From the NCBI RefSeq assembly GCF_013426205.1, contig NC_089424.1, positions 62,001 through 126,000 of the forward strand: a DNA stretch of 64,000 bases, written 5' to 3'. The translations under genes were made by a program, and so were the position numbers. The number at the start of each line of letters is the position of its first letter. The first letter of the stretch is position 1. Shown piece after piece: positions 35,364 through 44,998 of the stretch. Under the pieces are notes generated by a model. It did no database searches and was not told where the DNA came from. It saw only the letters and a list, made by a program, of their open reading frames with translations. Origin of the DNA: Metarhizium brunneum (lineage: Eukaryota; Ascomycota; Sordariomycetes; Hypocreales; Clavicipitaceae).

Positions 35364-37742
35364 ATGTCTCCAACCAAAGTGGAAACAATCGAAACGCCCT
35401 TCACATCCGGCGCCGTAAAAAGCGGCAGTAGTCTGGATTTCTGGAGGTCATATGTACAAGCCCGTCCAAGCCCGACTGAGGACTTCTTCCGTCTCATCAG
35501 CCAATACCACAAGACGCATGGCAACGGCAACACTGGCCTTGCTCACGACGTCGGGACGGGGCCAGGTAACATCGCGGCAAGACTGGCAACGTACTTTGAC
35601 CGTGTCGTCGGCTCAGATGTCAATGACAAAGCATTAACCGCCGCGCCGGCTCTGTTGCCGCAGGAACTTGGGGACAGAGTCACCTTCATCACCTCCCCAG
35701 CAGAGGCGCTGGCAGAGAAAACACCAGTTCAGGCTGGTGGCCAGGGCAACACGGACCTGATTACCGTGAGCGAGTGCATGCCTCTGCTAGATGCACCCAA
35801 GGCACTCGAGTCGTTTCACCAACTCCTTCGTCCCGGTGGCACTTTGGGCATTTACTTCTATGGTCCCTGCCTCTTCGCCGACGGAGATGTGGAAAGCTGC
35901 AACAAGGCCTATGACAAGGTCGCAACGCGTATATGCCGCTTCAACCAGCCAATGAAGGGCACGCCAGGGTTTCCTTTCCACCTGCGCGGTGCTGAGACTT
36001 TGATAAGCTACCTGGATAACATTGCCATACCGCAAGCGGAATGGGAGAGCGTTGAGCGCCATAAATGGAACTGCGATTTCCCCCTCATCTTCAATAGCAA
36101 GGCTGGATTCGATTTTGACTTCAACCCCGTGGATCGAAGACATGAGAACGAAATTACCAAGCAAACAATAGACCGCAATTTCTGGGGCGCAGACTGGTCT
36201 ATAGAGGACGTCCAAGCGTACTTGGAGTCGGTCTATCCCAACTACCGACAAAAGGCTGGCCATCAATATTCTAAAGTGGAGGTCTTGTTGGAAGAGCTGC
36301 GCGATGCCATGGGCGGCGAAAGGAGAAAGGTGACATTTCCCGTCGTGTTGATCCTGGCTACGAAGAAAGCGGCCCCTGATGCTCCCATCAAGCCTGTTGG
36401 TATCGTCCCAACGACAGCCAACAGGGTTCAACTCTCGGTAAACTCTTCGATCCTTGGTCGAGTCAATGAAATTCCAGCCGACGCTGTGCAGAAGGCCAAC
36501 GATTTGCTACAGAAGAATCATGATGAGTTGCACATCTTTTGGCGAGATGTCAATGGCCACAATCACATGGCACACTCTCTTCTGACGACGTTTGCCATGG
36601 GCGGCGATGGTCGCGAACTGCAGCGTGCATACGACGACGGCATCTCGGTCCAGCGGCCGGCGCCAGAGCTCGACAATGATGTAGTAAACGGCCTCGCCGA
36701 CGACGACAAGATGCTTGGGATACTGGGCCAAATTCCCCAATACACCAACGTCCTTGCGTTTTTCGAACGGCAGATAGACCAAAGCAACTGGAAGGAGGTC
36801 CTTCATAGGTACTGTTTCAGTCGGACAAGACTGGCAGATACTATTCTGGCCCGCATGTACGAGGGTGCGTATCATCCCATCATCCACCTGGGTCTCGGAG
36901 TCGAATTTGAACAGCCTAGCATCATTGCGGAAGCTCTCGCGCAGGCCGTGACACACCCGTGGTCCGGTATTCCCGAATGCCTCCTACGAAGTGACGAGCT
37001 CGCCAGCCAAATAGGCCATCATGTTCCCAGTCCCTCTCTTGTAGAGCTCTTCGAGCAGGCCCGAGCAAACGACGTCATTCTCCACGGCCCACGCTGGGAG
37101 GACATGGGGCTCAAAATGAGAGACGGCGTCCTTGGGAGATCAAAGGATGCCATCACCAACCTGGCGGCACAACTTCGCGTTGACCCGATGGACTTGGAGA
37201 GGCGAGCTGCCGAATCCATCAACTGCAGTGCGTTTCTCGCCGGGGCGTCACAGCGATCCGACAAGGCACCCAAGATTGACTTCTTCCATATGCATGCGGT
37301 AACGAGTTCCATCTTTGTGACAGTTTTGCTCCGGCAGACATGGATCAGCCACGAGAACAAGGTTCGAATCGTGGAATGGAAGGGCCGCACTGATCTTCTG
37401 TGGTATGCGGCCAGCAGGTGCGCTGCGCCTCGCATCGAGGAAATCGTCGAATACGAGGCCAAGGCGAGTTCATCGATGGGCTGGAGCGAGCTCTACCGCG
37501 CCATCAACAAGATGCACGATGACGGCCACGTGGCCAAGTTTGTGCGTGCGCTCAAGAGCGGCCAAGATGTCTCTCGGCCCTTTGAGAAACAAAACCCGGC
37601 CATGTTCCCTCTTCAGGGAGACGCGTGGCTGAATCTGGCACGGATGGCATATGATTCCACTGTCGGACTTGCAGACGAGGCAAAATGGGTTTGGGGCGCT
37701 GGATTCGAGCAAGCTTGGGCGAATGTCCCTGCCAGAATATGA
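35364..37742 (+). CDS. Methyltransferase fused to questin-oxidase-like (DUF4243) domain
   Basis: One uninterrupted frame of 792 residues. The N-terminal part (1-340) is a class I SAM methyltransferase: motif I HDVGTGPG at 61-68, VVGSDVND at 81-88, and LLRPGGTLGIYFYGP at 154-168. The C-terminal part (about 354-792) matches the questin-oxidase-like family (DUF4243): LLQKNHDELHIFW, HNHMAHSLLTTFAMGG, YHPIIHLGLGVEF, KIDFFHMHAVTSSIF and DAWLNLARMAYDS. Relatives such as GedK and MdpL open anthraquinone rings in a Baeyer-Villiger-like step. A methyltransferase and a ring-cleaving oxidase in one chain could couple methylation to ring opening, as emodin -> questin -> cleaved benzophenone would require. 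No stop, frame change or intron signal separates the halves, so the fusion looks genuine. Confidence 0.9.
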   Translation: MSPTKVETIETPFTSGAVKSGSSLDFWRSYVQARPSPTEDFFRLISQYHKTHGNGNTGLAHDVGTGPGNIAARLATYFDRVVGSDVNDKALTAAPALLPQELGDRVTFITSPAEALAEKTPVQAGGQGNTDLITVSECMPLLDAPKALESFHQLLRPGGTLGIYFYGPCLFADGDVESCNKAYDKVATRICRFNQPMKGTPGFPFHLRGAETLISYLDNIAIPQAEWESVERHKWNCDFPLIFNSKAGFDFDFNPVDRRHENEITKQTIDRNFWGADWSIEDVQAYLESVYPNYRQKAGHQYSKVEVLLEELRDAMGGERRKVTFPVVLILATKKAAPDAPIKPVGIVPTTANRVQLSVNSSILGRVNEIPADAVQKANDLLQKNHDELHIFWRDVNGHNHMAHSLLTTFAMGGDGRELQRAYDDGISVQRPAPELDNDVVNGLADDDKMLGILGQIPQYTNVLAFFERQIDQSNWKEVLHRYCFSRTRLADTILARMYEGAYHPIIHLGLGVEFEQPSIIAEALAQAVTHPWSGIPECLLRSDELASQIGHHVPSPSLVELFEQARANDVILHGPRWEDMGLKMRDGVLGRSKDAITNLAAQLRVDPMDLERRAAESINCSAFLAGASQRSDKAPKIDFFHMHAVTSSIFVTVLLRQTWISHENKVRIVEWKGRTDLLWYAASRCAAPRIEEIVEYEAKASSSMGWSELYRAINKMHDDGHVAKFVRALKSGQDVSRPFEKQNPAMFPLQGDAWLNLARMAYDSTVGLADEAKWVWGAGFEQAWANVPARI

Positions 37743-38160
37743 AGAAGCATCAGCGAAAAGGACTATGCCAGATGAGCGACCAGACTTGTTTAGCACGATT
37801 ACACCTGTCTTGGGTTCTTTAATTCGGAACAGCTGTCTATGTTTATTAGTCTGCTAGTGTCTCGACAATAAATTGTATGACAGGACTTGAGGACATCACT
37901 TCTTAATAAGAGGCAAACTTGGCCTTGTCCTTGCAGGTTGAGTGAATTCATTGCATGTATTGGCCCAATTTACCTTGCAAGTTACTTGCCACATATTTCC
38001 CATTCTCCACTATATCACCTACCAAGAGGTTTCCTATTTAATTGACCACTTCAAACCATTAGTTGGTGGAGGGTTTAGTTGGTAGTCGGGCCAAGCAAAG
38101 ACACAGGGTAGTCTGCAAAGTCAACAACCTAAAGTGTATATTATCACGATAAAAAAAAGC
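37743..38160. other. Convergent 3' intergenic region
   Basis: About 420 bp between the 3' ends of the fusion gene and the SDR gene; AT-rich, with nothing coding. It probably holds both polyadenylation regions. Confidence 0.5.
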
Positions 38161-39135
38161 TTAAAAATTACTCATGCAATCCGGCTTTATGGATTCCAGC
38201 TTTAAAACCAACTCGTCCCACACCCTTGCCTGTACCTCCTTTCCTTCCTCACTGGTAACAAATGCAGATGGTGCACCCGTGCCACAGTCCGTCATGTATT
38301 GGCCATGCGACGCAGCGTCCTGAGATGCTGCATGAACCAATGTTCTACTCCCAACTTCAGTCGACCGGGCCAAGACAAGTTTTATGAGCCAAAATGCCAA
38401 CGTGGGAAAGTCACGGCCGAGCTCAGAGTGGCACAGTCCGGGGTTCACGCAGTTGAATGTGACGGGCAACGTCGAGGCAGGATATTTCTCTGCAAGAGCG
38501 CGCACACAAAACACCCCTAGCAGCTTGGAAACCGGATACTGTTCATTCCAATGCTTCTCCGCAAAAACCCTGTCGTTGACAGTCGTCAAAATTTCGCCAT
38601 TCGGTGCTGATTTCTGCGGAAGTGTCGTGTGCGCGTGCACATCAGACGACACAATAGAAAACATGGGTCTCGTATTGTACAGCCGCGCCGTGCTCTTTAG
38701 CTTGGGCACCACGAGGGCGGCAAGTAGAAATGTGGAAATAAAGTTGACCGTGATGCTGGCTTCGTTGTCCTCGGCGATTGCGTATTTCGCGGGGGCGATG
38801 CCGGCGTTGGCGATGAAAATGTCGACGCGATCTAACTCGGCGTTGACACGGGCGGCAAAGCTTTCCACGCTGGCGTAGCTGGCCATGTCCACTTGCCAGA
38901 CTTGAATGACGTCGTTTGCGCAGCCTGTTGTAGTTTCGATGTCGACCTTGGCGTTGTTCCCTTTGTCCAGGTTGCGCACAGCAAGAATGATCTTGCCGGC
39001 CCCCATGCGCGCAAAGTGGCGGGCGGCTTCTTTACCAAGCCCTACATTGCTGCCGGTGATGACGATGGTTTTGCCATTGTACGAGCCGGTGGGGTATGGA
39101 AGTTGCTTGAACAGCTGGCTGTAGAGGAATCCCAT
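38161..39135 (-). CDS. Short-chain dehydrogenase/reductase
   Basis: Single exon, 324 residues from the ATG at 39135 (MGFLYSQLFKQLPYP). I prefer this start to the one at 39168 because family members begin MGFLYSQ-like. The cofactor loop is TGSNVGLG, followed by AVRNLDKG, then IANAGIAPA (NAG motif), the catalytic Ser in IVSSD, and YPVSK for the catalytic Tyr and Lys. It resembles the retinol-dehydrogenase/tropinone-reductase-like fungal SDRs found in PKS clusters and may reduce an anthraquinone or a ketone of the cleaved product. It shares a 514-bp divergent promoter with the NmrA-like gene. Confidence 0.93.
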   Translation of the reverse strand: MGFLYSQLFKQLPYPTGSYNGKTIVITGSNVGLGKEAARHFARMGAGKIILAVRNLDKGNNAKVDIETTTGCANDVIQVWQVDMASYASVESFAARVNAELDRVDIFIANAGIAPAKYAIAEDNEASITVNFISTFLLAALVVPKLKSTARLYNTRPMFSIVSSDVHAHTTLPQKSAPNGEILTTVNDRVFAEKHWNEQYPVSKLLGVFCVRALAEKYPASTLPVTFNCVNPGLCHSELGRDFPTLAFWLIKLVLARSTEVGSRTLVHAASQDAASHGQYMTDCGTGAPSAFVTSEEGKEVQARVWDELVLKLESIKPDCMSNF

Positions 39136-39649
39136 TGTGTGACAAGAATGTCTGGTGTTTGTTGGCACAAAGAGACAATGTCAGTTTTCCTCTAAATCAC
39201 GGACACGCATTAATCTACTCGGGCCATCGGACATGGCTGACTTGGTGACCAGGATACATACAGGTCGGCAACTAACCCAACTAACCAACCCCGAAGTTCA
39301 AATGCAGCACAGCCCAGACCTTCGCACACCACCCTGCCATGAAAGGGGAACGAGGCACAAGGGCCCACTTCGCTCTCCGAATGTCTCGGAACAACGGTAA
39401 GATGGAATAAAGGTGTTCGGTCATGGCACGCAGTTTCCATTGGACCAGCATTTCAATGTTGGAAACTACTCACTACGTTAGCCAGCATCATCCCGCAACC
39501 AGGCAGGCACCGTGAAATCCCCGCCCGCCATGGCAGGTTATACTTTATATCGGGAAAGCGCCGGTGTCGCATTCTGGGAGAGCGTTGTTGCTGGCCCGCC
39601 TCGGTTATACCCCTAGTTGCTGTACCATTTCCCAACCTCTTTCAACACC
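39136..39649. promoter_or_regulatory. Divergent promoter between SDR and NmrA-like genes
   Basis: TCGCTCTCCGA at 39370-39380 fits TCGN5CGA roughly midway between the two start codons, but differs from the repeated 11-mer in its centre. A candidate AflR-type site of lower confidence. Confidence 0.5.
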
Positions 39650-40444
39650 ATGGCGACGTATGCTGTGCTCGGCGGCACAGGGAACTGCGGCGCTGCTCTT
39701 ATCCAAAACTTTCTCCAGACTCCCGACACCAGAATCAACGTATACTGCAGAAACCAGCCGAAACTTCATGACCTGCTACCTGAAATTGTCGACAACAAAC
39801 GGGTGCAAGTTTTCCAAGGCAGCATACACGATGTGGACCTCATGACGAGCTGTATTCGAGGCACCAAGGCCGTCTTCATGGTCGTGACGACCAACGACAA
39901 CATTCCGGGCTGTTCTCTCAGCCAGGACAGCGCCACAAGCGTGATTCAAGCCCTGGAAAGAATCAAGGCTGATTCGCGCCCTGGTATCGAGCTGCCAAAA
40001 CTCGTCCTGTTGAGTTCTGCCACTATTGACGATCATCTCGCCCGCAACATGCCGGGTTGGTTCCGCCCCATCATGTTGACTGCGGCTTCGCATGTGTATC
40101 GAGATCTGCGTCTCGCCGAGGCGTATTTGCGGTCGCATCAAGACTGGGTTACTACCATTTTCATCAAGCCGGGAGGACTATCGCCAGATGTCTCACGTGG
40201 CCATCAGCTGAGCTTTGATGAAGAGGAGAGTTTTATCAGTTACTTGGATCTCTCTGCAGCCATGATCGAGGCAGCAGATGATAAAGAAGGAAAATACAAT
40301 GGCAAGAACGTGAGCGTGGTAAATAAGACGCGTGGCGTAGGGGCAAAGTTTCCGAGGGGAACCCCCTTTTGTATTTTGATGGGCTTGTTTCGGCATTTTT
40401 TCCCCTTTGCACACAACTATTTGCCCAAGACTGGACCTGCGTAA
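39650..40444 (+). CDS. NmrA-like NAD(P)-binding reductase
   Basis: Single exon, 264 residues; the ATG at 39650 was chosen over the in-frame TTG at 39617. [19 protein letters not shown] is the GGxGxxG Rossmann loop of NmrA-like/atypical SDR proteins. INVYCRN gives the Arg that favours NADP, and the rest ([40 protein letters not shown]) matches the family. Similar oxidoreductases occur in emodin and agnestin-like clusters. It may reduce a hydroquinone or ketone intermediate. There is no YxxxK-type catalytic motif in the usual SDR place. Confidence 0.88.
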   Translation: MATYAVLGGTGNCGAALIQNFLQTPDTRINVYCRNQPKLHDLLPEIVDNKRVQVFQGSIHDVDLMTSCIRGTKAVFMVVTTNDNIPGCSLSQDSATSVIQALERIKADSRPGIELPKLVLLSSATIDDHLARNMPGWFRPIMLTAASHVYRDLRLAEAYLRSHQDWVTTIFIKPGGLSPDVSRGHQLSFDEEESFISYLDLSAAMIEAADDKEGKYNGKNVSVVNKTRGVGAKFPRGTPFCILMGLFRHFFPFAHNYLPKTGPA

Positions 40445-40989
40445 CAATTCTTTTTTGGGATTATTCTGAAGAATAACGACATATAAAATACACTCAATCT
40501 GTATATGATTATAGCTACTACTGATGTTGTGAAATATGACCTGACCTGGAATGTATTTTCCGGGAGGCGGAAGGACATCATAATTACAACCGTCGCGACA
40601 ACAACCAGCCAAATTTGCTGTTATCTTGCTACGTGGCACGCAATCTTTGGACCTTCTGCTGTTTTATACATTTTACAGAGAGTCCTTGCTATTGTCCTTG
40701 TTCGATTGAACCCGGCGTATAGAGTGCCAAATCAACGTCCGTATATAGACGATAAAGCTTCGTCCGAGGCAATTTTCCGTGCGCAGCAGGTCGGAAGTCC
40801 GGACACCCCTACCTCTGGCTTTCGGATGCGAGTCGGAGATCAACCATGTGGCATAGCCGACGAGATAAAGTGGCTTGCTCCCATTGCGAGCGCTCTCTGC
40901 TGCCCTGAGCGTTCTTGTCATCTCATATTACAACCTACTATATTGGCCGTCAAGATCTCACATTGCGAACATTGTACGATCATAACGCC
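40445..40989. promoter_or_regulatory. Promoter region of anthrone oxygenase gene
   Basis: 545 bp without a supported gene. TCGGAAGTCCGG at 40791-40802 is the repeated palindrome with one extra central base, about 190 bp upstream of the start codon. TCGGATGCGAGTCGGAG near 40821 holds further half sites. Confidence 0.45.
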
Positions 40990-41536
40990 ATGTCGGGAAC
41001 TATTGCTCCAGTTGCTGCCGTAATTACGGGGTCATTCCTCTCCGGTTGGTAAACCAATCTCAGACGAAATGCATTCCATCAGGTACAGGGTGACTAACAT
41101 GATTTCCACAGGAGCAATGATGTCTCTCACTTTTATCACGGTTCCAGTCTTCTTTGACACGACTGTCGACGAGGTGCTTCTTGTTAACCAGTGGAGACGC
41201 ATGTATCATTACGGGCACCAGATTATGCCGGTCTTGGCAATAGGTACATTTGCGTTGTATGCCGTTACGTGCATCAAATACCATGCTGCTAAAAGGCCAT
41301 ACGGCATCTTCGCCCTTGCTGCCGCGGCAACAGTCATCATGATACCGTTTACATGGTTCATTATGGCAAGCACGAATAATAGACTTTTCCAGTTGGAGGC
41401 AGCGAGCAAGATGCTCTCCCCGACGGTGGAAGTTACGGGAGTCGCGGAGCTGTTGGAGACGTGGAACTGGTTGCACTTTACGAGATCGCTGCTACCATTA
41501 TTGGGAGCCATCTTGGGCACACTGGGGATATTTTGA
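40990..41536 (+). CDS. Anthrone oxygenase (DUF1772)
   Basis: Exons 40990-41044 and 41112-41536 join in phase, giving 159 residues. Four hydrophobic segments are visible: IAPVAAVITGSFLSGAMMSLTFI, IMPVLAIGTFALYAVTCI, IFALAAAATVIMIPFTWFIM and RSLLPLLGAILGTLGIF. The family features STNNRLFQ and WNWLHFTRSLLP are present. DUF1772 proteins such as HypC and the MdpH-type anthrone oxidase convert anthrones to anthraquinones. Next to the EthD gene this gives the decarboxylation-oxidation pair expected after an atrochrysone-type PKS. Predicted membrane protein. Confidence 0.9.
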
Positions 41537-41724
41537 TTCTTGGGCTATTATATCAATACCATTGGTCTATCGATCTCATCCCTTACTCAGAGGGTCCATA
41601 GTCAACAAGTTGACATGGTACCACGAGCGTCGGTCAAGGGAAATCCGTTTCAGCAAAGAACGCATGTCAGGGAGTACATTGCAATGTTTATTCTGTACGT
41701 AAATGTCTCAAAATAGAATGCTGT

Positions 41725-42306
41725 CTAATCGACTTTTGTACTATTGACCTCGACTCCATCCCTAATTATCTCTGTAACCCACCCAATCGTCATCATGCTC
41801 CTTTTGGTATCAGCAAACTTCTCGTGATCCCCAACCAAGTGTTCTTTATACCAAGGATCTTGTTTCATTCTCTTGTAGTCATCCACATTTTGAAACACAA
41901 CTTGGCTGAAACAGTCAAAGTCAGCCAAGTTTGTCATCTGATGGTCAAAGAGCCGAGCCATTAGGCCGCGCGTCTCAAGCGTGTTGTGAATCTTTCTGAT
42001 GTCAATTTTTATTCTCAAAACAATAAAAACGAAATTGTGGTGTCAAAACACGAAGACAAAAGGTGGAAATGCTGAGGAGCCACTCATGGCCAAGCATGAT
42101 GCCTCAAATCAACTTACCATGGTCCATCTTTTAACGCCATATTTCACCATCAATCCACTCGTCATTGGGGCAGAAACTTGAGTCATGTGCTCCCTGTAGT
42201 CTTGTTCGCTCATGCCTGGTCGGCGGTAGCCACAGATTGTCAAGCAAAGAAAGTGAGTGTTGGGTTCCCCCGACGGGGGAGCTGGAATTTCTGGGTGGTC
42301 AGACAT
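41725..42306 (-). CDS. EthD-domain protein (probable atrochrysone carboxylic acid decarboxylase)
   Basis: Exons 42306-42118 and 41991-41725 join in phase ([11 protein letters not shown]), giving 151 residues. The EthD-type ferredoxin-like core is seen in [22 protein letters not shown], the glycine-tyrosine start [28 protein letters not shown] and [12 protein letters not shown]. Close relatives in emodin, geodin and monodictyphenone pathways decarboxylate atrochrysone carboxylic acid. EthD proteins are also found in conidial-pigment clusters, but the rest of this cluster supports the anthraquinone role. ACGGACTCCGA, one mismatch from the cluster palindrome, lies 107 bp upstream. Confidence 0.88.
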
Positions 42307-42412
42307 GCTAGCGCTAGTCTGGGAAATATCCTGCTTCTAAAAACAGGATAAGTGGGATTGTAAGGAGGGTCAATTATAACGGCCAATTGTCTGGTTAAAT
42401 ACTGGGCACTCC

Positions 42413-42423
42413 ACGGACTCCGA
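42413..42423. promoter_or_regulatory. Near-match to AflR-type palindrome (ACGGACTCCGA)
   Basis: Ten of eleven bases match the repeated TCGGACTCCGA, 107 bp upstream of the EthD-type gene's start codon. Possibly a weak or mutated operator. Confidence 0.45.
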
Positions 42424-42639
42424 CGCCATCGGCAGCCAGGTAGCAATACATTTACCGGAAAATGTCAACCTATATTACTACTCTTACAAACCTGGGGGTA
42501 TTAATTTTATTCGACAGCACGTTTCTCTTAAATATGCTACCTTGCTGAAATTCATCAACTGAAATACCAAATGGTAATTGCCAGATGCACGGATTTCGTG
42601 GTGGACACATGACATCTACATCTAAGGGGACCTAAAGTC

Positions 42640-42870
42640 TAAAAATTTTTAAACCTCTTAATCAAGTACTATATTTTAAATTTATTAAAATAGCGTAGAT
42701 GCTTGAGGATATTAAATATGGTTAAACTTATTATTACTTAGTTCCAGGATAAAGTTGGTATTTTAATTTATCTAATTCAAAAAAAACTTTATATTTAATT
42801 GAAGACTCTAGTGCTAGCATAAAACGCAGAAACGCATTTAAATCATCACCATAACCCACTCATTTTCACC
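42640..42870. other. AT-rich island between EthD and thioesterase genes
   Basis: This stretch is strongly AT-rich (runs such as TATTTTAAATTTATTAAAATA and AAAAAAAACTTTATATTTAATT), unlike the genes on either side. It resembles sequence left by repeat-induced mutation of a small insertion. No terminal repeats could be defined. Confidence 0.45.
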
Positions 42871-43974
42871 CTACATCACTTGAACACGAGCATCGGCCCT
42901 CGAGGCAGTCATCGGGCCCGGCATCAGCCCTCCCGCATTTTGCGGCATTGCCTCTACAGAGTACCACTTCTTCTTGCCCCCGCGGATCTCAAAAGCAACA
43001 CGGCAGTCACCCGCCAACTTTCTTAGAACCTCGTCAATGAACGGTTCTAATGCAAGAGTTCGAGTGCTCTCCTCCAACGCCTCGCCGTAGATTTCGGTGA
43101 CAAGGCCCTGTACGGTGATGCTCCTCTCACCACGGGTACGAGCGCGACCAAGCGCCTGCATTACTTGTCTCTCGCGTCTCAGCTTGCCATCCAATTCCTT
43201 TTTCAGCTTCGCCGGCAAATCAGTGATGGTGACTCCATGTGCAGAGAAGCCAACGGGGCAATTCTGCATATACATCTTCTGTAGGCTGGCCATGAAGATG
43301 CCCAAGTCCTCTACGGCGCTTGTTCCGTGACCGAGGATGTTGTCACCGGTAAACATGGCCTGCTCCTCCTCCAGAACGAAGCACATGTGGTCTTCCGAGT
43401 GTCCGGGAACATGTACAGCACGGATAGTCGCTCCCTCGACTCTAAAAACCTGGCCATCGGTAATATTCTGCTGGCCCTTGTCTGGCTCATTCTTGTATAT
43501 CGACCCTTCCAAGTGCGGATACAATCTCAGAAGGTCAGGGACGCCGCCAGTGTGATCTCCGTGCCAGTGAGTCAGCAAGACATGAGACAAGCTGACACCC
43601 ATGGATTCGAGTGTGGACGAGACCAGTTCAGCCCACGCTGGTTCCCCCCCAGAAGTATCCACGATAAGTCGATGCGTGCCAGTGCCGATGACATAGGTGT
43701 TGGTACCTTGATATGTGAACTATGTGAAAGCGTTAATCACTGACATGTATTTACATTCTGGGATCAAAAATCATCCAAAGCGCACCTTTCCGGGATTCTG
43801 ACCCAGTATACGTAGAACTCGAGGCGTGAGCTGCTCGACATTCGGTAGTTTCGGCAGATTCGTTGTTTGTCCCTGTAGATAGTCTTCAAACGCACATATA
43901 TTCAACGACTTGTTGATCTGCCTGTATCCGCCTTTGTCTGCTTGCATGACCGCTGTGTTGATATCTTGAACCAT
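42871..43974 (-). CDS. Metallo-beta-lactamase-type thioesterase
   Basis: Exons 43974-43786 and 43719-42871 join in phase (NPGK|FTYQGTNTYVIG), giving 345 residues. The zinc motif THWHGDHTGG and the later HVPGHSEDHMCF and FTGDNILGHGTS histidine and aspartate blocks define the metallo-beta-lactamase fold; RERQVMQAL belongs to the C-terminal helical part. TE-less group V non-reducing PKSs (ACAS, MdpG, AptA) depend on such a partner to release atrochrysone carboxylic acid. It sits divergently from the PKS with an AflR-type site between them. The N terminus is about 40 residues longer than in most relatives. Confidence 0.92.
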
Positions 43975-44998
43975 TTCATCAAGCGTATCGGGAAGATTTC
44001 TCTAGACTCAATTTAGCCGTCGTAATGACTCTTTCGTTTCAAACTCGCTTACAGATAGTTGAGGCTCCAGGAAAGATTTGGTGATGCTTTTTGCAGAAAA
44101 AAACATCGTGGCAAGAGCCAGGCTCAGTGTATAGAATGCGACATCAACACCCTGTTTGCCGGCGTGCCAATTCGATGGAAGCCGAGTGGCGAAAATAATA
44201 AGCCTAAACAGGGTCTGCAGCGGCGTCGCCGAAATCCAGATGAAAAATGAGCCACCATGAATTCGCTAGGTATTTCGATTTATGCCGAAGGAAACCTGAC
44301 GCTCGGACTCCGACACTTGAACGAGTCTATCCGAGGAGGTTGCCGCCATGCAGTAGTCTTGTATCAGCTTTCCTATCGACAAAATTCTCCACTTTCTGAC
44401 AGTCCTAAACTGACTCAAGCGGACAAAGAGTTCCGAATCAAGCAAGAAGTTCCGGTGCAAGTCGAACGGCCTTCGGATGAATCCACTCGGGGCGAAGGAG
44501 CATGTGGTTCAGAAAGAACAGGCCCATGATCCACTGTGAGATTCTGACAGAAGGAGATTTACGTTGACTTTGATGTTGTGGGAGGCTACGGAGTGTCCAT
44601 CGTTTCGGAGCACAAAGCTCACCTCGGCATGCCACGACTGGGCAAATCCGGCTGCATTTACGTGGCAAATTGGGGACTATAGACGAGAAACGCCCTCCCA
44701 CAGGGCATAACGGTACAACCAAATTTGTAATTGTACAATTCTTACTTATATACCTAGCTGGAGACATTTTCTTCGTATGAAGCAAGTCCAACTGGCGAGT
44801 TCATGTCTCGCCGTCAGCAACCGATGAGCATATCTTGTTGGATACATGCCCCGTCCGTACCATCAGTTTGTTGAAGTCTGGGCTCGCTCTCCGCACTTCT
44901 GAACTTGAATTAAGTCTGGTGGCCCCAGCCGCAAAAAGCCCCTATCGGTGCTAAGCATTCCGTTGCCATCTCTGCTTCATCGATCCTCGCTCCCAACA
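43975..44998. promoter_or_regulatory. Divergent promoter between thioesterase and PKS
   Basis: About 1 kb with only short frames lacking recognisable motifs. It contains the exact palindrome at 44303 and feeds both the thioesterase (329 bp away) and the PKS (686 bp away). Confidence 0.6.
44303..44313. promoter_or_regulatory. AflR-type palindrome TCGGACTCCGA
   Basis: Exact copy of the 11-mer in the shared promoter of the PKS and its thioesterase. This is the location most expected for an AflR-type operator. Confidence 0.72.
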
